The notes below the pieces were generated by a model. The model was not told where the DNA came from. It made no database searches and saw nothing but the letters and a program-made list of their open reading frames with translations. This document shows positions 1-5,556 of a DNA stretch of 9,850 bases, piece by piece (position 1 is the first letter of the stretch; the number at the start of each line of letters is the position of its first letter). The translations under genes and the position numbers were made by a program. This DNA comes from an uncultured Streptomyces sp. GTDB taxonomy: Bacteria; Actinomycetota; Actinomycetes; Streptomycetales; Streptomycetaceae. The stretch is from assembly GCA_946480485.1 (NCBI GenBank), contig CAMLJW010000174.1, positions 1 to 9,850 of the forward strand, written 5' to 3'.

Positions 1-425
1 GGCCTCCCGACAAGGCGTAGCCTGCGGGCTGCGCACCCTGCTGTGCGGGGACCGCTCTGGGCTGGACGGCCGTGACACACCTCTGTCGCGAGGGCTTGGA
101 CCGGTAGGACTTTGACTTTGTCAGGTACGGCCTCATATGGCGGCACTCGTGCTCACGGATGCCGCAGCGAGGGCTGTGACCGGTGGAAAGAGGGAAAGTG
201 ACGACCCATCATCGGACGCCTCGGCCGTTCGATGTTTCCGCAGGTCGCAGCGGCTCTACAAAGTCCTACTAGGGTGTCTCTGTTTGACGTCCTGCTTGGC
301 CTCGGTGCCACGACATGGTCGTGTGGCTTCCCGGTTCCGATCGAAACCGGGAGGATGGCAGCCGCGGCGATGGCGCGGCCCTACCGTTGAGGCGAGGCAT
401 TCACATCCGAGGGGAAGCGCCACTC
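1..425. other. Gene-free stretch at the left edge
   Basis: I see no convincing gene here. Open frames exist on both strands, but their translations are rich in Arg, Pro and Ser with no recognisable domain, and their third-position composition is mixed. The base composition is locally less GC-rich around 103-120 and 255-290. An 11-base inverted pair, GTAGGACTTTG at 104-114 and CAAAGTCCTAC at 259-269, lies in these segments. TTGACT at 112-117 and TTGACG at 284-289 resemble -35 elements, but neither has a clear -10 at the right distance. The first 75 bases could be the tail of a gene outside the window; I cannot tell. Confidence 0.5.
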
Positions 426-659
426 GTGCACGAAGCACCGATCTACGCACAACTGATCTCCGAACGCGGCGACGTACCGCTGCAGGTCCGCAGCGAAGCC
501 CGTCGGCTCCAGCGCGAACTCGGCTGGATCCTCGAGTCGGGTCCCGCATCCGCACGTACCGCCCCCGGCCCCGCCTCCGGCCCCGGTCCCGGGTCTCCCG
601 CGGCCCCCGGCTCCGGCTCCCGCTCCCTGCCGCCCGCCTCCAACGGCCGGTTCGCCTGA
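426..659 (+). CDS. Small hypothetical protein with Pro/Gly/Ala/Ser-rich tail
   Basis: This is a 77-residue protein of unknown function. I chose the GTG at 426 because a purine-rich AGGGGAAG (410-417) ends eight bases upstream and because the upstream part of the frame does not look coding. Residues 1 to about 40 are charged and probably helical, starting VHEAPIYAQLISERGDVP and continuing through a stretch of alternating Arg, Glu and Gln. From about residue 41 the sequence is low complexity, made of Pro, Gly, Ala and Ser. I see no signal peptide or membrane segment. The N-terminal segment resembles short hypothetical proteins I associate with Streptomyces, but that is memory and not a search. 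The next coding-like piece on the same strand, at 728, appears broken, so no operon partner can be named. Confidence 0.55.
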   Translation: MHEAPIYAQLISERGDVPLQVRSEARRLQRELGWILESGPASARTAPGPASGPGPGSPAAPGSGSRSLPPASNGRFA

Positions 660-727
660 CCCGTACGCGCCATGGAGCGGGCGCACCCGCGGGGGTCCAG
701 GTCCGAGGCGCCTGACAGGGTGATCAT

Positions 728-823
728 GTGCCGACCACCGCATTCACCACGCCGTTCATCACCGCGAGGACGAACTCACCCGGCTGACCGGGCTACTTGA
801 GCGTGCCCGGGCCGGTGAGGCGC
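728..823 (+). pseudogene. Possible frameshifted 5' remnant of an unknown gene
   Basis: A GTG at 728 opens a 19-codon frame with strong G/C third-position bias that ends at a TGA at 785-787. AGGG (717-720) lies seven bases upstream of the GTG. The frame beginning at 760 then reads HHREDELTRLTGLLERARAG, a plausible charged helix. A one- or two-base indel near 765-772 would join the two into one N-terminus. The coding signal fades after about 823, where the opposite-strand DUF6624-like remnant begins. I do not recognise the family, and this may be chance in GC-rich DNA. Confidence 0.22.
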
Positions 824-826
824 GCG

Positions 827-1098
827 TCACACCCCCTGACGCAGCGTCCGCAGCTGCTCGTCGAGCGAGGCCAGCCGACATCGCCGCGGCGCTAGTCGAT
901 GGTCTCCGGGCAGCGAATCGGATACGGGCTGAAGGTCGCCGGGTCGACGCGGGTCCCGTAGAACTGCGGCTGGCCCAGTTCTACGGCGCAGTGGTCGGCG
1001 ATGTACGCGTGGTGCAGACCGGGCAGCATCCGTCCGCCTGCACGACGCCGAGCCCCGCTTCCGGAGCGCGGGTCGCCGACATCGTGGTGGGCGCATGC
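827..1098 (-). pseudogene. Truncated, frameshifted DUF6624-like remnant
   Basis: Read on the minus strand from about 1098, one frame gives an H-H-D-V-G-D-P-R segment and then HAYIADHCAVELGQPQFYGT followed by a PYPIRCPETID stretch that ends at a TAG (892-894). The continuation expected for the family, an Arg-Arg-x-x-Leu-then-Leu-rich end, appears in a shifted frame as LASLDEQLRTLRQGV and stops at TGA 827-829. DUF6624 proteins typically carry a His-Ala-Asp-x-x-Pro segment, a GRPQ-YGTQ motif and a final D-x-R-R-x-x-x-G-L helix, and this order matches. The N-terminal half is absent, since the remnant begins next to the stop of the peptidoglycan-binding gene at 1101. There is also a region around 1030-1070 where the match is poor. 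No start or ribosome binding site is present, so I call it a decayed gene. Family assignment is from memory of the motifs. Confidence 0.5.
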
Positions 1099-1100
1099 GC
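1091..1100. repeat. 10-bp perfect palindrome GCGCATGCGC
   Basis: GCGCATGCGC lies immediately downstream of the stop codon of the minus-strand peptidoglycan-binding protein. It has no loop and no T tract, so it is not a classical terminator. It also sits at the junction between the intact gene and the DUF6624-like remnant. Short palindromes of this composition are common in GC-rich DNA, so its role is uncertain. Confidence 0.3.
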
Positions 1101-1811
1101 TCAGCCGAAGCGGTGCGGAGCGGTAGGGGCGGTGCGGGATTCGAGGTCATGGCGCGTGTCGTTGCCGTACACGCCTGTCTCGTCGCCGCGGATGCCGTAC
1201 CAGAGCTGGAAGCGTGCCACCGCGGCGGCCAGTGTGGCGTCGTAGACGCCGCTGCTCGCGCCGTCCTGGTACACGTCCGGAATACGCAGCAGGCGTTCCT
1301 GGAGGTCGCTCACCTCTGGGCCGCTGTCGCCCTCGCGCAGGGTGCCGGCGCCATCCGGGTCGGCCGAACGGCCCGGCGGGGCGGCGGAGGCGCCAGGGGG
1401 CCTCGCCTGCGATTCGGCGGCGTCCTCGGCGTCCCTGTCCCAGGTGAGGAGCAGCGCGGCGCCGAACCCCGCGAGGGCTGCCACCATGACGGCGACGACG
1501 ACCGCCGTACGGCGTAGCCAGGCGGCACGCCCGGACAGCGCCGCGGGTGCGACCGGGTGCAACGGATCCGAGCCCTCCTCGTCCACGATGGGCGGCAGTT
1601 CCGGTGCGTCGTCCTCCGTCGTCCCGGCAGACGCCGTCGGGTCGGCGGCCGGTACCGCGACGGCTTCGTACTTCTCTTCCCGGTCGCGCTCCGCCGCGTT
1701 GGCCTGTCGCACGAGTTCCGCCAGTGCCCCCGGCGGCCGGCGGCGCAGGACCTGGGTTGGTTCGAGCGCTGGGCGGCTCGGCTGTAGTTCGGGACCCGAT
1801 GGTGTCGACAC
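1101..1811 (-). CDS. Membrane-anchored peptidoglycan-binding domain protein
   Basis: This 236-residue protein probably binds the cell wall from the outer face of the membrane. Residues 1-100 form a cytoplasmic, acidic and Pro-rich segment that includes an Arg/Pro-rich patch near 23-28. Residues 102-124 (RTAVVVAVMVAALAGFGAAL and on) are a single membrane helix. A short Ala/Pro/Gly linker follows, and residues 157-225 fit a PG_binding_1 module: a LREGDSGPEV start, the Leu-Gln-x-x-Leu helix, a Y-D-x-x-x-x-x-A-V-x-x-F-Q core, and the V-Y-G-x-x-T-R end. There is no catalytic domain, so it is likely a binding or scaffold protein and not a hydrolase. The GTG start at 1811 is supported by GGGAGGGGAGAG just upstream (plus-strand 1816-1827). 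The gene stands alone between a regulator and a decayed gene. Exact wall ligand and partner are not visible. Confidence 0.85.
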   Translation of the reverse strand: MSTPSGPELQPSRPALEPTQVLRRRPPGALAELVRQANAAERDREEKYEAVAVPAADPTASAGTTEDDAPELPPIVDEEGSDPLHPVAPAALSGRAAWLRRTAVVVAVMVAALAGFGAALLLTWDRDAEDAAESQARPPGASAAPPGRSADPDGAGTLREGDSGPEVSDLQERLLRIPDVYQDGASSGVYDATLAAAVARFQLWYGIRGDETGVYGNDTRHDLESRTAPTAPHRFG

Positions 1812-1843
1812 GCTGCTCTCCCCTCCCGGTGGTACTGCGCCCT

Positions 1844-1872
1844 GATACGCGTCACCATGCCCGGGAGTTCAA
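1844..1872 (-). promoter_or_regulatory. Candidate ECF-sigma-type promoter of the peptidoglycan-binding gene
   Basis: On the minus strand TTGAAC (plus 1867-1872) is followed after 17 bases by CGTATC (plus 1844-1849), about 33 bases before the GTG start. The pair resembles the AAC / CGT layout of extracytoplasmic-function sigma promoters such as SigW-type TGAAAC/CGTA. A cell-envelope target would fit such control. This is a motif match by eye, and the TTGAAC could equally serve a housekeeping promoter with a poor -10. Confidence 0.25.
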
Positions 1873-2022
1873 TGGCAGGCGTGACACTCCACCTGAAGCC
1901 CCATGCGGACACGGCTCCGCGTGTTCTGCAAGGCCCGACCGAGCAGGGGGGATTGCCACCGAGGTTTCTCCCTTGCCGCTCGCGGACCCGTTCCGGGGCT
2001 TCTGGCCGTGATCACTTTTCAG

Positions 2023-2676
2023 CTACGCCTCGTCGGCGACCAGGAGGGCCAGGAACTCGTGCCAGCCGGCCTCCAGTCGTTCCAAGGTCATCCCCCGCCG
2101 CGTGATCAGGTGGTCGACCATGGTGATCTGGAGACAGCCGAGCAGGGTGTGTGCCATCAGCGCCGTGTCGACATCCACCTCCAACTGCCTGAGCAGCAGG
2201 GCGACATGGCCGACCCTGAGGTGGTACGCCGGGGAGGTGTAGTGGCGCGACAAGTCCGCGTTTGCGGCCAGGTAGAGGTCGCGGTGGGCCTGTTCGTGAC
2301 GGATGACGGCCGGGCCGAAGGCGCGCAGACGCTCGACGGCGGGCGCGTCCGGTCCCAGCGGGGGCGGGCCGCTCAGGAAGGCGGCCTGGAGCTGCTGCTC
2401 ATGGTGGTCCAGGAGCGCCAACATGAGTCCCGCGCGGTCGCCGAACCGCCGGAAGACGGTGCCCTTACCGACCTGGGCGGCGCAGGCAACGGCCTCCATG
2501 GTCACGTTCGCGGCCCCGCGCTCCGTGGCGAGCTCGGCGGCGACCTCGAGCAGGCGCCTGCGGTTGCGTGCGGCGTCGGCTCGCAGCCGGGGCCGCTCGT
2601 CGGGCGGGGTGAGCATGAGATCCACCCGTCCGGGGGCGTCGTACACAGCGGGAAAGGTCGGGAGCCGCTCGGTCAT
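2023..2676 (-). CDS. TetR-family transcriptional repressor
   Basis: This is a 217-residue TetR-type regulator. After a roughly 35-residue N-terminal arm, residues 37-83 form the DNA-binding domain: R-R-R-L-L-E-V-A-A-E-L, then a helix-turn-helix with VTMEAVACAAQVGKGTVFRR followed by FGDRAGLM. The rest is an all-helical ligand and dimerisation domain of normal family length. I chose the ATG at 2676. The longer frame to 2733 would run through the palindrome at 2707-2718, and the protein part it adds does not look conserved. The only ribosome-binding-like sequence is GAAGG, one base before the ATG, so translation signals are weak and the start is moderately sure. The gene diverges from the FMN reductase at 2792 across a 115-base gap with two matching palindromes, so it most likely represses that gene and itself. 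The inducer is unknown; a quinone or electrophile is plausible from the neighbour. Confidence 0.9.
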   Translation of the reverse strand: MTERLPTFPAVYDAPGRVDLMLTPPDERPRLRADAARNRRRLLEVAAELATERGAANVTMEAVACAAQVGKGTVFRRFGDRAGLMLALLDHHEQQLQAAFLSGPPPLGPDAPAVERLRAFGPAVIRHEQAHRDLYLAANADLSRHYTSPAYHLRVGHVALLLRQLEVDVDTALMAHTLLGCLQITMVDHLITRRGMTLERLEAGWHEFLALLVADEA

Positions 2677-2705
2677 GCCTTCAGCGTAGCCGCCGGGAAT
2701 AGAGC

Positions 2706-2734
2706 TGGACCGCGGTCCGTTTAGCTGGTACAAA
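2706..2734 (+). promoter_or_regulatory. Predicted promoter of the FMN reductase gene
   Basis: TGGACC (2706-2711) and TACAAA (2729-2734) are separated by 17 bases and resemble -35 and -10 elements of a housekeeping promoter. The AT-rich TACAAAATTCAAT around the -10 stands out in this GC-rich sequence. The expected start of transcription near 2741 lies at the edge of the second palindrome, and the -35 overlaps the first. A repressor bound at either site would block polymerase. Confidence 0.45.
2707..2723. promoter_or_regulatory. Operator O1 (GGACCGCGGTCC palindrome)
   Basis: GGACCGCGGTCC (2707-2718) is a perfect 12-bp palindrome followed by GTTTA. The 17-base unit recurs at 2743-2759 with one mismatch. 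It overlaps the candidate -35 of the reductase promoter and lies about 31 bases upstream of the TetR start. Size and symmetry fit a TetR-dimer site. Confidence 0.65.
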
Positions 2735-2741
2735 ATTCAAT

Positions 2742-2759
2742 CGGACCACGGTCCGTTTA
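2742..2759. promoter_or_regulatory. Operator O2 (CGGACCACGGTCCG)
   Basis: CGGACC and GGTCCG form 6-base arms around a 2-base centre (2742-2755), followed by TTTA. It is a near copy of O1, with centres 36 bp apart. It covers the likely transcription start of the reductase gene. Two sites of the same orientation in the shared gap suggest cooperative binding or separate control of the two divergent genes. Confidence 0.65.
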
Positions 2760-2778
2760 CTCATCGCACGCTTCACCT

Positions 2779-2783
2779 GGGAG
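2779..2783 (+). promoter_or_regulatory. Ribosome binding site of the FMN reductase
   Basis: GGGAG sits eight bases before the ATG at 2792. It argues against the in-frame GTG at 2783, which overlaps it. Confidence 0.6.
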
Positions 2784-2791
2784 TGCCGCTC

Positions 2792-3352
2792 ATGTCTGTA
2801 CGCATCCTCGCGCTCGTCGGCAGCCTTCGCGCCGGTTCGCACAACCGCCAGCTCGCCGAGGCGGCCGTCAAGCACGCTCCCCCGGGCGTCGAGGTCGAGC
2901 TCTTCGAGGGTCTGGCCGACGTGCCGTTCTACAACGAGGACATCGACGTCGAGGGCAGCGTTCCCGAGGCCGCTGCCCGGCTGCGTACGGCGACTTCTCA
3001 GGCCGACGCGTTCCTGCTGTTCTCACCGGAGTACAACGGCACCATGCCGGCCGTACTGAAGAACGCGATCGACTGGCTGTCCCGCCCGTTCGGCGCCGGC
3101 GCCGTCTCCGGCAAGCCGGTGGCCGTGGTCGGCACCGCCTTCGGCCAGTACGGCGGCGTCTGGGCGCAGGACGACGTCCGTAAGTCCGTCGGCATCGCCG
3201 GCGGTGCCGTGGTGGAGGACGCCAAGCTCTCCATCCCCAGCTCGGTCACCCGCTTCGCGAACACCCACCCCGGCGACGACGACGAGGTGGTCGCCGGCCT
3301 GACCGAGGTCATCGGGCAGCTCACGGCCCGGACCACGCCCACCGCGGCCTGA
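2792..3352 (+). CDS. NADPH-dependent FMN reductase / quinone reductase
   Basis: This 186-residue flavoprotein belongs to the NADPH-dependent FMN reductase family (flavodoxin-like fold, including ChrR-type quinone/chromate reductases and azoreductases). It probably uses NAD(P)H and bound FMN to reduce quinones or similar acceptors in the cytoplasm. The first strand and phosphate-binding loop are seen at residues 4-19 (ILALVGSLRAGSHNRQ). The family signature FSPEYNGTMPAVLKNAIDWL spans residues 77-96, and a GTAFGQYGG segment at 114-122 also contacts flavin in relatives. Length is normal. The start is fixed by GGGAG at 2779-2783. The gene diverges from a TetR repressor, and two palindromes cover its promoter, so it is likely induced by a compound that the repressor senses, which would make it a small redox-defence unit. 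The exact acceptor cannot be read from sequence. Confidence 0.9.
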   Translation: MSVRILALVGSLRAGSHNRQLAEAAVKHAPPGVEVELFEGLADVPFYNEDIDVEGSVPEAAARLRTATSQADAFLLFSPEYNGTMPAVLKNAIDWLSRPFGAGAVSGKPVAVVGTAFGQYGGVWAQDDVRKSVGIAGGAVVEDAKLSIPSSVTRFANTHPGDDDEVVAGLTEVIGQLTARTTPTAA

Positions 3353-3359
3353 CGACGGC

Positions 3360-3401
3360 GCCCGTCGGTGGCGTGCCGAGAACGCCATACCACCGACGGG
3401 C
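3360..3401 (+). terminator. Strong hairpin after the FMN reductase gene
   Basis: GCCCGTCGGTGG (3360-3371) pairs perfectly with CCACCGACGGGC (3390-3401), a 12-bp GC-rich stem with an 18-base loop, starting eight bases after the stop codon. There is no run of T after it, as is usual for actinomycete terminators. Confidence 0.75.
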
Positions 3402-3450
3402 ATGACTGCCTCGGCTCGGGGCAGGGCGGCAGGCCGTCCGGGCGGGATCG

Positions 3451-3490
3451 ACGTTCGGCAAGGTTCGGCATGGTTCGGCATGGTTCGGCA
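3451..3490. repeat. Four 10-bp tandem repeats (WGGTTCGGCA)
   Basis: The unit GGTTCGGCA preceded by A or T is repeated four times in exact 10-base register at 3451-3460, 3461-3470, 3471-3480 and 3481-3490. The first copy has a C in place of the first G. It lies in the gap between the reductase terminator and the protease gene. Ten-base spacing puts every copy on the same face of the helix. The rest of 3402-3661 contains no gene I can support. Confidence 0.85.
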
Positions 3491-3661
3491 AGGCTCGTAT
3501 GTCCGCCTTCTCTGTTTTCGGCCACGCTCACCGGCAGGTTCTCGCCGACTCCGAAGAGCGGGCGGCCCGGTGAACCGGACGGTGCGGCGGCACGTACTGA
3601 TAAAGGGCTCTCAACTCGTTGCGGTCCCCGCGTGGGTGACGCAGTGTCAGGACGGTTGCAC

Positions 3662-3666
3662 GGGAG
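3662..3666 (+). promoter_or_regulatory. Ribosome binding site of the S1 protease
   Basis: GGGAG ends six bases before the ATG at 3673. An overlapping ATG at 3669 is only two bases away from it and is in another frame, so the site selects 3673. Confidence 0.6.
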
Positions 3667-3672
3667 CCATGG

Positions 3673-5070
3673 ATGAGGCATGCACGACAGAACGTTCAGC
3701 GGTTCGCGCGGTTCGCCGCCATCGGCGGGCTGGTTTGCGGAGGGCTGATGGTGTCGCATGCCATGGCGAGCGAGACGTCGGACCAGCCGGCCGATCCGGG
3801 CGCCGTGACCTGGGCGGCCGACACGGGCCGCGGTCTCGTCTCCGAGCTGGGCACCTCGCGTACCGCGGGCACCTGGATCGGGGACGACGGCCGCCCGGTC
3901 GTCGCGGTGACCGACGAGGAAGCGGCTGCCGACGTACGCCGTGGGGGCGCCCGCGCCAAGATGGTGGACCACAGCATGCGCGAGCTCCACTCCGCCACCG
4001 ACACCCTGAGCGACGCGCCCCGCGTGTCCGGTACCGCGTGGTCGATGGACTACGCGTCCAACCAGGTCGTCGTGCGCGCCGACAGAACCGTCTCCAAAGA
4101 CGAGTGGTCACGGATGGCCAAAGTCGCCAAGAGCATCGGCAGGACCGTACGCATGGAACGCACCAAGGGCACGTTCACGCCCCGGCTGAACGGCGCCGAA
4201 CCGCTCTTCGCCGGCTCGGGCCGCTGCTCGGCGGGGTTCAACGTGAGCGACGGGCAGAACAACTTCATTCTGACGGCGGGCCATTGCGGCCCTGTGGGCA
4301 CGACCTGGTTCTCGGACCAGCAGAGCACCGAGCCGGTAGGCAGAACCGTTTCCGGAAAGTTCCCGGGCAGCGACTACTCCCTCGTGGAGTACGACTCCGG
4401 CACTGTGCTCAACGCAGCCGACGTGGTGGGCATCGGCAACGGCAAGGGCGTACGGATCATCGGGGCCGGCGATCCGGCCGTCGGGCAGAAGGTCTTCCGC
4501 AGCGGCAGCACCACGGGGCTCCGGTCCGGCGAGGTGACCGGCCTCAACACGACGGTGAACTACCCGCAGGGCACGGTGACCGGGCTCATCGAGACCACGG
4601 TGTGCGCCGAACCGGGCGACAGCGGCGGCCCGATGTTCGCCGAGGGCCGGGCGCTGGGCGTCACCTCGGGAGGCAGCGGAGACTGCGACAGCGGCGGTAC
4701 GACGTTCTTCCAGCCGGTCACCAGGGCGCTGGACAACCTGGGCGTACGACTGGCCACCGACCCCCGGGTGGGCGGTAAGGACGCGCCCGCCTCCGAAAAC
4801 GACCGCAACAGCGCAGGCCCGGCGGTACCACCCGCCGGCTCCTCGACCGCACCCGGTGGCGCAGCCGCGCCGGGAGCCACCGGGCCGGCGCCCGGCGAGG
4901 GGCTGACGGACAGCCCCTCAGCGGCGTTCGAGCAGATCGGGGAGTACCGGAGCCTGAGGCCGGGACTGTTCGTCATCGCGGGAAGCATGATCGCGCTGGC
5001 CGCACTGCGGATCCGCATAGGCCGGGGGCGCAGGCGGTACCGGCAGCAGTACTCACGTAGCTGGCGCTGA
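3673..5070 (+). CDS. Secreted S1 (streptogrisin-like) serine protease with C-terminal membrane anchor
   Basis: This 465-residue protein is a trypsin/chymotrypsin-fold endopeptidase exported across the membrane. Residues 1-32 look like a signal peptide, with basic residues then a hydrophobic core ending near A-M-A. Residues of about 35-180 form a propeptide-like region. Residues 181-362 are the protease domain: Cys185 and Cys205 flank the catalytic His204 in LTAGHC, Asp234 lies in SDYSLVEY, and Ser317 lies in GDSGGP with Cys311 and Cys338 around it. The triad and both disulfides are intact, so it should be active. A Gly/Pro/Ala/Ser-rich linker (about 365-415) leads to a hydrophobic helix at about 430-447 and an Arg-rich tail, which would tether the mature domain to the outer membrane face. 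Classical streptogrisins lack this anchor. The start has GGGAG upstream. A hairpin follows the stop, so the gene is transcribed alone. Substrate unknown. Confidence 0.92.
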   Translation: MRHARQNVQRFARFAAIGGLVCGGLMVSHAMASETSDQPADPGAVTWAADTGRGLVSELGTSRTAGTWIGDDGRPVVAVTDEEAAADVRRGGARAKMVDHSMRELHSATDTLSDAPRVSGTAWSMDYASNQVVVRADRTVSKDEWSRMAKVAKSIGRTVRMERTKGTFTPRLNGAEPLFAGSGRCSAGFNVSDGQNNFILTAGHCGPVGTTWFSDQQSTEPVGRTVSGKFPGSDYSLVEYDSGTVLNAADVVGIGNGKGVRIIGAGDPAVGQKVFRSGSTTGLRSGEVTGLNTTVNYPQGTVTGLIETTVCAEPGDSGGPMFAEGRALGVTSGGSGDCDSGGTTFFQPVTRALDNLGVRLATDPRVGGKDAPASENDRNSAGPAVPPAGSSTAPGGAAAPGATGPAPGEGLTDSPSAAFEQIGEYRSLRPGLFVIAGSMIALAALRIRIGRGRRRYRQQYSRSWR

Positions 5071-5094
5071 ACCGCCACATCCGGGTGAGCGGTT
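5070..5094 (+). terminator. Hairpin after the protease gene
   Basis: AACCGCCAC (5070-5078) pairs with GTG (5085-5087) and GCGGTT (5089-5094), a 9-bp stem with a single bulged A at 5088 and a 6-base loop. It overlaps the last base of the stop codon, and the sequence after it begins TCC. Confidence 0.6.
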
Positions 5095-5207
5095 TCCTGG
5101 GGGGATGACGGCTGGACTGTTCGCGCAGTCGCCCGTCGTGGCATGGGTGAACAACGCGCTCGAGGTACCGTTCGGGCTCCCGTCCCAGGGCTGGGTGGCT
5201 GCTACAA

Positions 5208-5228
5208 GGCGAGGATCGTTTCCTCGCC
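5208..5228 (-). terminator. Hairpin after the antitoxin-like gene
   Basis: GGCGAGGA (5208-5215) and TCCTCGCC (5221-5228) form a perfect 8-bp stem with a 5-base loop. On the minus strand it begins 17 bases after the stop codon of the gene at 5246 and is followed by TTGTAG. The convergent protease gene ends about 140 bases away. Confidence 0.7.
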
Positions 5229-5245
5229 GCCGAGAGGAACCGTGG

Positions 5246-5440
5246 TCAGGGCCTCGGCGGACGGCGGTCCTGGCCCTCGGTGCCGAACTCGTCCTTGAGC
5301 CTGTCCTGGCCGGTGTCCACCTGGCGTCGGTGCCTGCCGTGGGTCTTCTCGTCCACGATGTCGCCGGACTTGTCGATGCCCTTGTTGGCCCGGCCCTCGT
5401 GACCCTTCAGCATGTTCTTGATCTTGTCCTTCATGGACAT
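5246..5440 (-). CDS. Rv0909/MT0933-type antitoxin-like small protein
   Basis: This is a 64-residue, highly charged cytoplasmic protein. Residues 1-12 are basic (MSMKDKIKNMLK). They are followed by KGIDKSGDIVDEKT at 20-33 and Q-V-D-T-G-Q-D-R-L-K at 40-49. The order I-D-K-x-G-D-x-V-D-E-K-T then Q-V-D-x-x-Q is the signature of the family annotated as MT0933-like antitoxin (Rv0909 type). Small CsbD-like stress proteins look superficially similar. The start is firm: AGGAGG at plus 5448-5453 lies seven bases upstream of the ATG. In mycobacteria the partner is an SRPBCC-fold toxin in the next gene. No such gene is present here: the gene ends at a hairpin and the next gene upstream on the same strand encodes an RNase H. 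The protein may therefore be an orphan or have another job. Function beyond family membership is not established by the sequence. Confidence 0.8.
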   Translation of the reverse strand: MSMKDKIKNMLKGHEGRANKGIDKSGDIVDEKTHGRHRRQVDTGQDRLKDEFGTEGQDRRPPRP

Positions 5441-5556
5441 GGGTCAACCTCCTGATCGGCACGCCCCCACTCCTCCAGGGTCTCCGCAGGCGGTGGGTTC
5501 CGCATCCCAGCGCGGTTGCGGGCCACCTCGGGACAGGGCCCCGGATCCGCCGGGGA

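Noticed and set aside
137..715. 192-codon plus-strand frame
   Set aside because: The translation is a Pro/Arg-rich string with mixed third-position use, and the frame 426-659 has a better start site and a more protein-like N-terminus.
3451..3490. CRISPR-like repeats
   Set aside because: The units are 10 bases long, contiguous and without spacers, and there are no cas genes, so this is a simple tandem repeat.
2998..3990. 330-codon minus-strand frame across the reductase, the repeats and the protease start
   Set aside because: It crosses a terminator and two well-supported genes, and its translation is low complexity without any family match.
3402..4778. 458-codon plus-strand frame overlapping the protease gene
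   Set aside because: It is an Arg/Gly-rich shadow of the protease frame. The protease frame has the signal peptide, the catalytic triad and the ribosome binding site.
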